Of a DNA stretch of 43,342 nucleotides, positions 1 through 7,840 are shown piece by piece. The DNA is from Phaeobacter sp. GTDB taxonomy: Bacteria > Pseudomonadota > Alphaproteobacteria > Rhodobacterales > Rhodobacteraceae. Position 1 is the first letter of the stretch. Each line of letters begins with the position of its first letter. The notes under the pieces are model-generated. The model did no database searches and was not told where the DNA came from. It saw only the letters and a list, made by a program, of their open reading frames with translations. Where the stretch lies: positions 1 to 43,342 of the forward strand of contig NZ_JAJDWC010000046.1 of NCBI RefSeq assembly GCF_022825805.1, in the 5' to 3' direction. The translations under genes were made by a program, and so were the position numbers.

Positions 1-56
1 GGCAAGACTGCCTTGATGAACTCCCACTCCAGATCGCTCATGTCCGAACGCGCCAT
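1..56 (-). CDS. IS5-type transposase, N-terminal fragment (runs off window)
   Basis: On the minus strand an ATG at 56 opens a frame reading MARSDMSDLEWEFIKAVL up to the window edge. This matches the characteristic start (M-x-R-S-D-hydrophobic-x-D-x-E-W) of IS5-superfamily DDE transposases. Only 18 residues are visible, so completeness cannot be judged. A 6-bp stem-loop (ccagca at 66-71, tgctgg at 80-85) lies just upstream and could belong to the element's terminal region, but I see no clear terminal repeat. The insertion sequence therefore ends between here and the receiver gene at 127. Confidence 0.7.
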   Translation of the reverse strand, partial: MARSDMSDLEWEFIKAVL

Positions 57-126
57 TTTCACACCCCAGCATGTTGTTTTGCTGGAAATGAAGCACAAGC
101 CAATACGAATGATAAGGAATTTATAG

Positions 127-558
127 GTGTGCTGCCTAGACGAAGAGATCGCCAACCACAGCCGAATGATCTCCAGCGCACCCAAAATCTCCCTCGGCGG
201 CAAAGCCCTGGTGGTCGAAGACAGCCTGATCATCGCCATGGACGTCTCAGCCATGCTGGAAGATCTCGGATTTTTCGCGGTCAGCCGTGCGTCTTCGATC
301 AAATCGGCCCTGACCCAACTGCAGACCGACACGTTTGAATATGCGGTTCTGGATGTAAATCTGGGTGCAGAACAATCGCTCGAGGTCGCCAAGGTGCTGG
401 CGGAATTGGGCATTCCCTTTGTGCTGACCACGGGCTATGGCGCCTCACCGGATGTGATCGACGCATACCCTCCCTGCCCGGTGATCCAAAAACCCATCTC
501 CGAGGAGAAACTGGCAGAGGCGCTGACCCAGTCGGCGGAACTGATCAAAGGAAACTGA
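127..558 (+). CDS. Stand-alone response-regulator receiver (CheY-like) protein
   Basis: The 143-residue product is almost entirely one receiver domain. Residues 25-35 (GKALVVEDSLI) give the first strand and acidic pocket. AVLDVNLG carries the probable phospho-accepting Asp near residue 76. The TTGYG strand supplies the conserved Thr, and QKPIS has the conserved Lys. No output domain follows, so it probably acts by protein contact, as single-domain regulators in alphaproteobacterial HWE/HisKA2 kinase systems do. GTG at 127 is chosen because AAGGA at 114-118 sits 8 bases upstream; ATG at 166 is the alternative and still leaves the whole domain. No partner kinase is adjacent. The transposase fragment lies immediately upstream, so the native promoter may have been displaced. 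Confidence 0.8.
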   Translation: MCCLDEEIANHSRMISSAPKISLGGKALVVEDSLIIAMDVSAMLEDLGFFAVSRASSIKSALTQLQTDTFEYAVLDVNLGAEQSLEVAKVLAELGIPFVLTTGYGASPDVIDAYPPCPVIQKPISEEKLAEALTQSAELIKGN

Positions 559-683
559 GCGCGGTAAATACCGGCAGCTCGACGCACTTGGCAGCCTGTT
601 GCCACGATCAGCAGGCTGTCATCCCCTGCGGCGCCGCACAGTCGGCTGGTCGCCGATACCGCACGCCCCCAGTGATCCTCTTT

Positions 684-725
684 GCTGGGATCACAGAGCT
701 GGGGTGACAGAGCTGGGATCACAGA
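684..725. repeat. 14-bp tandem repeat, 3 copies, spanning the rdhA stop codon
   Basis: Three consecutive 14-mers are visible: gctgggatcacaga (684-697), gctggggtgacaga (698-711) and gctgggatcacaga (712-725). The first and third are identical and the middle differs at two positions. The minus-strand stop of the reductive dehalogenase (719-721) lies inside the third copy, so the repeat forms the 3' boundary of that gene. Confidence 0.85.
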
Positions 726-3700
726 TCGACTTCGATCACACCGTCCTTTTGGGCCGCACGTGACTGGCACAGGATCACGGCATCCTGACGCTGGGATTTC
801 GACAGCACAAAATCGCGGTGCTCCACCTCGCCCGAGACCAAGCCGCATTTGCACACGCCGCAGATGCCATCGGAACATTTCACATCAATATGTATGCCAT
901 GTTCCGCCAGCACATCCGTGGCGGTCTTGTCGGCAGGCACCTGCAGCTCTTTGCCAGACCGGGCCAGCTTCAGCGTGAAGTCGTGGTTTTCATATTCCGG
1001 CACCTCCGGCACCGAGAAATACTCCAGATGACGGGCCTCCTCCGGGAAGCCTTGACGCTCGGCCGCCTCCATCACCCCGCTCATGTAGCGATCCGGCCCA
1101 CAGGTATAGACATGACACCCCGGCGCATAGCCTGCCAGGATCTGGTCCAAATCCGCGCGGCTGCCTTCGTCGGAGACATGCACCTGTACCTGCGCGGCCC
1201 AGGGCATCGCTGCCAGATCTGCCAGATATCCCGCATCTTCCCGGCTGGACACCGAGTAGTGCAATTCAAACGGCCGCCCCAAAGCATGCAGTCGATGCGC
1301 CATGGCAATCATCGGTGTCACCCCGATACCGCCGCCCATCAGGAAACTGCGGCTGGCCGTCTCCTCCAGCGGGAAGTGGTTGATCGGGCGCGAGATAAAC
1401 ACCTTGCGACCTTCGGTGAAGATCCGGTGCAACAGCTTTGAACCGCCCCGCCCGCTCTCTTCTCGCAGAACCCCGATCTGATAGGTCGACCGATCCGCCG
1501 GATCACCCGACATGGAATATTGGCGCAGGAACTCCGGCGCGACCACAATGTCCAGATGGGCCCCAGCCGTCCATTCCGGCAGCGGGCTGCCATCAAGGCT
1601 TTGAAATTCGTATTTCGTTACACCCCGGCTCATCACCTCGACCTTGGACACCACGACCCGCAGCACAGGGCTGTCTCCGTCGCTGGTGTAGATGTGATCC
1701 CAATCGCCAGTTTCGCCACGGGCGCGGCGGGCCTTGTATTCCTCCGCCGTGACCATCGCCTGATAGGCCTCGATCCCGGCCTCCCGGTCCATCGGGAAGG
1801 GATAAGGCCAGGGATGCGGTGCCAGATGCGCGGGATAGACGGCCAGCGTCTGATCCTCGTAGCGCAGATCCAGATCCTTCTGCAGCTTGCGGGCGTTGAC
1901 CGGGTGGCGCGTCGGGCGATAGCCGCCGTCCTCTTCCAGTTCCAGATCCCACCACCATTTCTTGGCCGGGTTCATCTCGCCGTTGCCCGCCATATCATCC
2001 AGCCGCGCCAGCGCAGGCGCCGCCGATGGCATGTTCATCGCCGCCCAACGGAAGGGTTTTTCCTTGAAGATCCCCTCTAGGTTCCAAGGGCAGGTCTTCA
2101 TGCAGCGCCCGCACATGGCACCACCGGGCGTGGTGATCCGATAGGTGGTGCATTTCTGACTGTCCGATTTCCAAATCTCATAGCCGTTGAACATCAGTTT
2201 CGGCCCTGCCGTGATGGCACCGGACGGGCATTCGCGCGCACATTTGTTGCAAGCCTCGCAAAACGCCTGCAGGCCAAAATCAATCGGCTTGTCATGCGCC
2301 ATCGGCATATCAGTGGTCACAACCCCGGATTTCAGCCGCGGTCCCAGGAACGGGTTCAGGATCACCTCGCCAATGCGGCTCACTTCCCCCAGCCCCGACA
2401 ACAACAAAAGCGGCGGCTGCAACACCTCGCCATCCATCACAGTGTGCGCCTTTGCCTTATAGCCGAGGTTGCGGATCTGCCGCGCAATAACCCCGCCCAG
2501 CAACGAAAACCGTAGATAGGCCCGCATCGATTGCGCCACAGCGATCCAATCATCGCCCGAGGTGCCTTCGGTGGTGTCAAAGCCCTGATCAACGATCATC
2601 GAAATGGCCTGATCATGCTCCGGATGGATTTCGGCCCCGGTGGCATCATGGCTGTACCAGCTCCACTCCGGGCAGCGGCTGATCCCAACCGCATCAATAC
2701 CGAGCCAATAGCTGGTCGCCTTCACATTTGCCGCGTTGCGTTCCGCATCGCTTGGCCGCAGACCTGGCACCGCAGGCACACCATCCTGCAGCAGCACAAA
2801 CGCCCCCAGCATCCGCCGTTGCGCCATCGAGGGTGCCGCCTTGCGCACGTAAAACCCGCCGGTCGAGGCCTTTTGGTTGGTCTTGCCCATATCGCCGAAC
2901 TGACTGCGGGCGAACATGTCGGCGCGTTTGGGCACGCGCGCCACCCGCGGCTCGTCAATATAGGTGGTGGGATCTTCCACCCGTTTGAGCGTTTCAAACG
3001 GATGCGGCCCATCGCGGAAATCCCGGCTCGCGAAAGGATCACCATTCAGCGCCGACCGCTGCGAATCGAGACCGAGCCACCATTTCGGCCCTTTCACCTG
3101 CATCACCGGCTGCTGCGCCTGGGGCAGCAACGGCTGATCCTGCGCCAGATCGAAATCTGTCGTGACCACCGCAACCCCAAACCGCGTGCCCAGATAGGGA
3201 TTGACCAGCTTGCCATCCTCCACCGTCGCAAGCCCTGCCGCCACGGTCAGTTGGTTCAGATCCACATCTGACGATGTGCCGGTATGTGCCTTTGCATCCC
3301 AACCGAGCAGTCGAATGTAGTTGGCCAACACCACGGCCGTTTCCGCCGCACGCAGGCAGGCGCGGTGGCGCTCTGCCCCCTCCAGCCACTCGCAGCCCGC
3401 TTCATCAGGGCGCGGATCCCGTGGCATTTCATATAGAAAGACAATCGAATGGGTGTGATCGCCGATGGTGGTGGGCGGTGCCTCCATCGCATCGCGCAGA
3501 TCCGCCATGATCATGTCGATGCCAGAGGCCAGCGTCTTGGTCTGCCGCGTTTTCAGATCATGGGCCAACCGGTCGATATCCGGGTTGCGATAGGGCACAT
3601 CCAGCCGGGCAGAGGCAGGCATCGGACCAATGCCAACCATGGCAGCATCACAAAAATAGCCAAAGGATTTGATATGCTGGGCGCGCTGCATCGGATCGCT

Positions 3701-3934
3701 GGGGCAATCGGCCTGCGCCTTGTTCACCAGCCCATCGCGGATCGCATCCATCATCGCCTGATACTCGCCCATCGCATTCACGATGGAGGCCGGCGCATCG
3801 GGCCGCGCAAAGGTCAGCGGTTGAAACCGCGGCACAGCTGTCAGATCCGGCAAAGCCCCCGGCTGCAACCGCTCCATCGGAAATGGCCCCATATGCATGG
3901 GCCGGGAGCGGGTGGAAAACAAACGAAGGGGCAT
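719..3934 (-). CDS. Self-sufficient reductive dehalogenase (RdhA fused to flavin/2Fe-2S reductase)
   Basis: The 1071-residue protein is predicted to remove halogen from organohalides using cobalamin, fed with electrons by its own NAD(P)H reductase. Residues about 85-550 form the corrinoid-binding region, with two similar halves (YIRLLGWDAKAHT near 206-218 and QIRNLGYKAKAHT near 486-498, each followed by NPxLGxR and VVTTD). Two ferredoxin-type 4Fe-4S motifs follow: C559-x2-C562-x2-C565-x3-C569-P, and C595 with C608-x2-C611-x3-C615-P. From about 755 comes an oxygenase-reductase-like part: RQYS (804-807) for flavin, GGGIGVTP (867-874) for NAD(P)H, and C1020-x4-C1025-x2-C1028 with C1056 for 2Fe-2S. 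There is no Tat signal and no rdhB anchor gene, so it should be cytoplasmic and catabolic, like BhbA of Comamonas or NpRdhA of Nitratireductor, not respiratory. Y427 and K493 or K495 are candidate active-site residues. The substrate is unknown; a halogenated phenol is the family-based guess. Confidence 0.9.
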   Translation of the reverse strand: MPLRLFSTRSRPMHMGPFPMERLQPGALPDLTAVPRFQPLTFARPDAPASIVNAMGEYQAMMDAIRDGLVNKAQADCPSDPMQRAQHIKSFGYFCDAAMVGIGPMPASARLDVPYRNPDIDRLAHDLKTRQTKTLASGIDMIMADLRDAMEAPPTTIGDHTHSIVFLYEMPRDPRPDEAGCEWLEGAERHRACLRAAETAVVLANYIRLLGWDAKAHTGTSSDVDLNQLTVAAGLATVEDGKLVNPYLGTRFGVAVVTTDFDLAQDQPLLPQAQQPVMQVKGPKWWLGLDSQRSALNGDPFASRDFRDGPHPFETLKRVEDPTTYIDEPRVARVPKRADMFARSQFGDMGKTNQKASTGGFYVRKAAPSMAQRRMLGAFVLLQDGVPAVPGLRPSDAERNAANVKATSYWLGIDAVGISRCPEWSWYSHDATGAEIHPEHDQAISMIVDQGFDTTEGTSGDDWIAVAQSMRAYLRFSLLGGVIARQIRNLGYKAKAHTVMDGEVLQPPLLLLSGLGEVSRIGEVILNPFLGPRLKSGVVTTDMPMAHDKPIDFGLQAFCEACNKCARECPSGAITAGPKLMFNGYEIWKSDSQKCTTYRITTPGGAMCGRCMKTCPWNLEGIFKEKPFRWAAMNMPSAAPALARLDDMAGNGEMNPAKKWWWDLELEEDGGYRPTRHPVNARKLQKDLDLRYEDQTLAVYPAHLAPHPWPYPFPMDREAGIEAYQAMVTAEEYKARRARGETGDWDHIYTSDGDSPVLRVVVSKVEVMSRGVTKYEFQSLDGSPLPEWTAGAHLDIVVAPEFLRQYSMSGDPADRSTYQIGVLREESGRGGSKLLHRIFTEGRKVFISRPINHFPLEETASRSFLMGGGIGVTPMIAMAHRLHALGRPFELHYSVSSREDAGYLADLAAMPWAAQVQVHVSDEGSRADLDQILAGYAPGCHVYTCGPDRYMSGVMEAAERQGFPEEARHLEYFSVPEVPEYENHDFTLKLARSGKELQVPADKTATDVLAEHGIHIDVKCSDGICGVCKCGLVSGEVEHRDFVLSKSQRQDAVILCQSRAAQKDGVIEVDL

Positions 3935-3986
3935 GGCGAAGACCTGTCACAGGATATGGCTGGTACAGGTTCTATCGCAGAACGGC

Positions 3987-4010
3987 GATGTTGGAATAGG
4001 CTCCAACATC
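3987..4010. promoter_or_regulatory. Perfect 9-bp inverted repeat upstream of the reductive dehalogenase
   Basis: gatgttgga (3987-3995) and tccaacatc (4002-4010) form a perfect palindrome with a 6-base centre. It lies 53 bases upstream of the rdhA start, next to a very AT-rich stretch (about 4011-4055) that would hold its promoter. Size and symmetry fit a dimeric repressor operator (MarR or TetR class). On the plus strand it is followed by caattttt, so a terminator reading is possible, but no plus-strand gene ends here. Confidence 0.5.
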
Positions 4011-4067
4011 CAATTTTTCAGATATTCATTTAACTATATGTTTTTATTACATACAATCTTGCTGCGA

Positions 4068-4838
4068 TCATCGCGGTAGGAAAGGCACTTCTTGAACTGC
4101 TCCCCCCTCGATGATCAACGCGTACCCCGGTTGCACCTCAACCCAATCATCGGTCTGGCTGTCCAGCGGCTCTGAGGTGACGATGACACCATCCTCGTAG
4201 CAGCGATAATAAAGACTGGGCGCATGACGATCAGAGGCATAGCGCGCGGCAAACAAACGCGCGCCATCCGACCAGCAGGCCCCGAAACGCATATGCGGCA
4301 GGCTGCCAGAGCTGCGCGACAGCGCCTCGACCTGCTGCACCGCCATGGCGACAGCACCGATAGGATCTCGATCCAGCCCCAGGCCCAGCGCGATCAGGAA
4401 AATTGCCTCGCTCTCGGTGCCACCCAAACGGCTGTCATAGATCTGATCGGGGATCAGCATATCCAGCTGTTTGCGAAACTGCATATGTCCGCCCGCCTGC
4501 CCGTTGTGCATAAAACTCCAGCGCCCGCAGGCAAACGGATGGCAATTGTTGCGCGACACCGCAGTGCCAGTGGAGGCGCGGACATGGGCCAGAAACAACC
4601 CCGTCTTGGTGTGCCGCGACAGCTGCGCCAGGTTTGGATCGGACCAGGCCGGATGCGTGTCCTTATAGAGGCACGGCTCAGCCCGCTCCGAATACCACGC
4701 CAGCCCGAACCCATCGGCATTGATCGGCGTTTTGCAAATCAGCGCGTGACGGCTTTGATGGACCAGCGAATGTTCTGGCACAAACACCAGATCCTCCAGA
4801 TATCGCGGGCTGCCCTGCCAGGCCAACAGTCGGCACAT
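4068..4838 (-). CDS. Class II glutamine amidotransferase (EgtC/YafJ-like)
   Basis: The 256-residue protein starts MCRLLAWQG, so after Met removal Cys2 becomes the N-terminal nucleophile of the Ntn-hydrolase glutaminase fold. NADGFGLAWY (near 41-50), HVRASTGTAVSRNNCHPF and FMHNGQ match the glutamine-binding and oxyanion segments of YafJ and EgtC proteins. No synthetase domain is attached, so it either supplies ammonia to a partner or cleaves a gamma-glutamyl amide, as EgtC does in ergothioneine synthesis. Its start (TGATG at 4836-4840) overlaps the stop of the class V PLP enzyme upstream, indicating translational coupling and joint function. No egtB or egtD is present here, so an ergothioneine role is not supported. 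The reductive dehalogenase follows after 133 bases. Confidence 0.85.
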   Translation of the reverse strand: MCRLLAWQGSPRYLEDLVFVPEHSLVHQSRHALICKTPINADGFGLAWYSERAEPCLYKDTHPAWSDPNLAQLSRHTKTGLFLAHVRASTGTAVSRNNCHPFACGRWSFMHNGQAGGHMQFRKQLDMLIPDQIYDSRLGGTESEAIFLIALGLGLDRDPIGAVAMAVQQVEALSRSSGSLPHMRFGACWSDGARLFAARYASDRHAPSLYYRCYEDGVIVTSEPLDSQTDDWVEVQPGYALIIEGGAVQEVPFLPR

Positions 4839-6307
4839 CAGGCCACATTCCGCTGAAACCGCGCAGTCGCAGGATCGGCCTGATAGGCGCCACTGTGCTG
4901 GCCGGGATCCAGCGCCAGTGCGCGCACCGCATCAATGATCACATCCGCTTTCTCATCGCTCAACAACGCCGAGAAGTTGAGCCGGGTCCACCCCGGTTTC
5001 TCCATCTCCTGCCCCGCCAGAATGGCCGCCCGCATCTGGGCCGAACGCGGCGGTTCGATATCAAGCAGACGATGGGCATAAGGACCCGCACAGGCACAGC
5101 CCCCGCGGGCCTGCACGCCATAGACATCCGACAACATCCGGGTGACCAATTGCTGATGCACCAGCGCACCACTGTTTGGATCGCGCAGCTGCAGCGAGAA
5201 GATCGGCAAGCGCTCGGTCGCGTCGGGATTGCCCAGGATCTGCAGCGTCTCCAGACCACGCCACCCCCGCAACGCGCGCTGGCGCAGCTCTTCCTGACGG
5301 CGGCGCAGAAAATCAGCGCCCATCGCCTCTTTCACCAAAAGACACAGGGCCGCGCGAATATCCCCCACCACATTGGGGGTGCCCGCCTCTTCGCGCACCA
5401 CCAGATCCGGGTTGTAGTCATGCTGCCATGGCGACACGAAGGTCACGGTGCCGCCTCCGGGCAAGGTCGGCCTGCTGCGCACCGCCGCGTCGCGGCGCAG
5501 GATCATCACACCGGACGCGCCAGGACCACCCAGGAATTTATGCGCCGAAAACACGATCGCATCTTTTTCCGCGTCCGTGCCCGCGGCCATATCCATCGGC
5601 AGATAGGGCCCACCACCGGCATAATCCCAGACCACCCGCGCCCCATAGCGGCGCAACAGACGGCTGACAGCATCGGTGTCGGTGACAATCCCGGTGACAT
5701 TGGAGGCCGCAGAAAACGCCCCAACGATCAACCGATCCGGCGATGCCGCCTCTTGCAGCAACTGCTCCAGCGCATCCAGATCCGGCCCACCTGTGGCGGC
5801 CTCGGGGACTTCGACCACCTCCGCGCCGCTCTCGCGCCAGGGCAGAATGTTGGAGTGATGTTCGTAAGGGCCCAGAATGATCAGCGGGCGACGGCCCGCT
5901 GTCACCGCATCCGACACGCCCAAAAGATGCACCAACCGGTTGAGCCCAGCCGTGGCCCCAGACCCGGTGAACACCGTGGCAAAGCGGTCATCCGCGCCAC
6001 AAATCCGGGCAATCGTCTGGCGCGCCGCCTTGCGCATCCGGGTCATGAAACTGCCGCAATAAGACGCCTCAGTGTGGCTGTTGGCGTAATAGGGCAGCAC
6101 CTCATTCAGCACGAATTCCTCCACCTGACGCAGGGCGCGACCGGAGGCGACATAATCGGCATAGACCAGCGCCAAAGGGCCATTTGCCCCCGGCACAGGC
6201 GCCCCCTCGCCAATCACCCCCTGCCGCAATCGGTCCAGACAATCGGGGCCGGACAAGGACGCGGCAAAACGGTCAAGCAGATCATCAGCGGGGGAAAAAG
6301 TGGTCAT
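4838..6307 (-). CDS. Class V aminotransferase-fold PLP enzyme (cysteine desulfurase/lyase-like)
   Basis: This 489-residue protein has the fold-type I PLP layout: TGSGATAGLNRL (114-125) for the phosphate-binding turn, EHHSN (149-153), D228 in VVWDYAGGGPY, and the Schiff-base lysine K257 in SAHKFLGGPG. Near the C-terminus RGGCACAGPY puts C404 and C406 where SufS/CsdA-type enzymes carry the catalytic cysteine loop, so cysteine desulfurase, C-S lyase or epimerase chemistry is possible. The N-terminal segment VYADYVASGRAL and the NSHTEASYCG stretch are typical of an uncharacterised class V subfamily. AAGGAA upstream of ATG 6307 supports the start. It shares a TGATG overlap with the glutamine amidotransferase and likely forms a two-gene unit with it. 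The substrate is unknown. Confidence 0.8.
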   Translation of the reverse strand: MTTFSPADDLLDRFAASLSGPDCLDRLRQGVIGEGAPVPGANGPLALVYADYVASGRALRQVEEFVLNEVLPYYANSHTEASYCGSFMTRMRKAARQTIARICGADDRFATVFTGSGATAGLNRLVHLLGVSDAVTAGRRPLIILGPYEHHSNILPWRESGAEVVEVPEAATGGPDLDALEQLLQEAASPDRLIVGAFSAASNVTGIVTDTDAVSRLLRRYGARVVWDYAGGGPYLPMDMAAGTDAEKDAIVFSAHKFLGGPGASGVMILRRDAAVRSRPTLPGGGTVTFVSPWQHDYNPDLVVREEAGTPNVVGDIRAALCLLVKEAMGADFLRRRQEELRQRALRGWRGLETLQILGNPDATERLPIFSLQLRDPNSGALVHQQLVTRMLSDVYGVQARGGCACAGPYAHRLLDIEPPRSAQMRAAILAGQEMEKPGWTRLNFSALLSDEKADVIIDAVRALALDPGQHSGAYQADPATARFQRNVA

Positions 6308-6450
6308 TTGATCGGTTCCTTATCGTAGAACCCAAAAAATACCCCGTGAGAGATGCAAGTTTGCTTTCAAAAACCACATCAAACTCAGAAAAATTTCACA
6401 TTATGACAACGAAGATATATCTTCCTGCGATCAAACCCTGCCAAAGCTGA

Positions 6451-6489
6451 CATTCCCCCGCTCATATGAACACGAAATTCGGGGGAATG
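6451..6489 (-). terminator. Hairpin between two minus-strand operons
   Basis: cattcccccg (6451-6460) and cgggggaatg (6480-6489) are perfect 10-bp complements with a 19-base loop. The hairpin sits 20 bases past the stop of the class III aminotransferase on the minus strand and probably ends that transcript. There is no clear U-run, so it may be a Rho-aided or RNA-stabilising structure. Confidence 0.6.
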
Positions 6490-6508
6490 CCGTTAAACCC
6501 TTCCGCGA

Positions 6509-7840
6509 TCAGACCCGCTCGGGCAGCACCTGCTCCATCGCCAGCACCAGCTTGTCGGTGATCTCGCCGATCTGATCCTCGCTGAGGATGAAGGGCGGGG
6601 CCAGCAGGATATGATCGCCCTGCCGCCCATCACGGGTGCCCGACATCGGGTAGCAGATCAGCCCCGCCTCGAACGCGGCCTTCTTCAGCTTGCCTGCTAG
6701 ACCAAGCGCCGGATCAAACGGTGTCTTGCTTTCGCGGTCCGCCACCAGTTCGACGCCACGGAACAACCCACGCCCCCGCAGATCGCCCACATGCGGGTGC
6801 TGCCCGAACCGGGCCACCAATGCATCATGCAGTTTCGCCCCCATGTCCGCGCTGCGCTGCACCAGACCGCGCTCCAACAGCGCCCGGACCACCGCCAGCC
6901 CGGCAGCGGTTGCGACCGGATGGCCAATATAAGTGTGACCGTGCTGGAAAAATCCGCTGCCCGCTTCGATCACCTGATAGATCTCGCGACTGCACAGCAT
7001 GGCGCCAATCGGCTGATAGCCTGCACCCAACCCTTTGGCGATACACAGGATATCCGGTGCTACCCCATCTGCCTCACAGGCATAAAGATGACCGGTGCGC
7101 CCCATGCCGCACATCACCTCATCCAGGATCAGCAAAACACCATATTGGTCACAGATCTCGCGAATGCGCTTGAAGTACCCTTCGACAGCAGGCACCGCCC
7201 CGGATGTCGCGCCGACAACCGGCTCCGCCATGAAGGCCATCACCGTTTCCGGCCCGAGGCGCAGGATCTCTGCCTCCAGCTCATTGGCGACCCGCTGACC
7301 GTAGTCATAGCTGCTCTCGCCATCGCCACGGTCGACATATTCATAGCAGGGCGCGATGTGCGAGATGTCGATCAGCAGCGGCGAAAACTGCTGCCGCCGC
7401 CATTCATTGCCACCAGCCGCCAGCGCCCCAAGCGTATTGCCATGGTAGCTCTGCCGCCGCGCGATCACATGGCGACGTGTCGTGTCGCCGCGTTCCAGAT
7501 GATATTGCCGCGCCAGTTTGATCGCCGCTTCCGTCGCCTCTGATCCGCCCGACACGAAATACACCCGGTCCAGCTCTCCCGGCGCCTGCGAGATCAGCAG
7601 GTCCGCCAGCTCCTCTGCCGGATCGGAGGTCAGAAAACCGGTGTGGGCAAAGGCCAATTTGCCCACCTGTTCTTGCACTGCGGCGATCACCTCCGCATCA
7701 GAATGACCAAGGCAGGACACCGCCGCGCCGCCGGATCCATCGAAGTAGCGTTTGCCGTTTGCATCAATCAGGTAACACCCCTCGCCCGTAACGGCGGTGG
7801 GCAGATTGGCTTTTGTATGGCGGGGAAACACATGGCTCAT
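6509..7840 (-). CDS. Class III (omega) aminotransferase
   Basis: The 443-residue protein is a PLP-dependent class III aminotransferase. Visible marks are the SGGSEATEAAIKLA phosphate-binding segment (97-110), YHGNT (132-136), D240 in ILDEVMCGMGRTG contacting the pyridine nitrogen, and the Schiff-base K269 in CIAKGLGAGYQPIGA. Members act on omega-amino acids, diamines or amino ketones with pyruvate or 2-oxoglutarate. It is only distantly like tpa next door. Its start codon overlaps the stop of the BKACE gene (ATGA at 7837-7840), so the two are cotranslated and should act in one pathway: one plausible order is removal of an amino group to give a beta-keto acid, which the partner then cleaves. 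The substrate cannot be told from sequence. Confidence 0.85.
   Translation of the reverse strand: MSHVFPRHTKANLPTAVTGEGCYLIDANGKRYFDGSGGAAVSCLGHSDAEVIAAVQEQVGKLAFAHTGFLTSDPAEELADLLISQAPGELDRVYFVSGGSEATEAAIKLARQYHLERGDTTRRHVIARRQSYHGNTLGALAAGGNEWRRQQFSPLLIDISHIAPCYEYVDRGDGESSYDYGQRVANELEAEILRLGPETVMAFMAEPVVGATSGAVPAVEGYFKRIREICDQYGVLLILDEVMCGMGRTGHLYACEADGVAPDILCIAKGLGAGYQPIGAMLCSREIYQVIEAGSGFFQHGHTYIGHPVATAAGLAVVRALLERGLVQRSADMGAKLHDALVARFGQHPHVGDLRGRGLFRGVELVADRESKTPFDPALGLAGKLKKAAFEAGLICYPMSGTRDGRQGDHILLAPPFILSEDQIGEITDKLVLAMEQVLPERV

Noticed and set aside
719-3934. Vanillate demethylase or dioxygenase reductase as the main function
   Set aside because: The C-terminal third fits, but the first 620 residues with corrinoid-type repeats and two 4Fe-4S motifs match RdhA.
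4068-4838. Ergothioneine synthesis gene egtC
   Set aside because: Family resemblance only; no egtB or egtD in the window and the partner PLP enzyme is not clearly EgtE.
4895-6328. 477-residue plus-strand frame opposite the class V PLP enzyme
   Set aside because: Arg/Gln/His-rich shadow; the minus strand has the PLP lysine motif and proper start.
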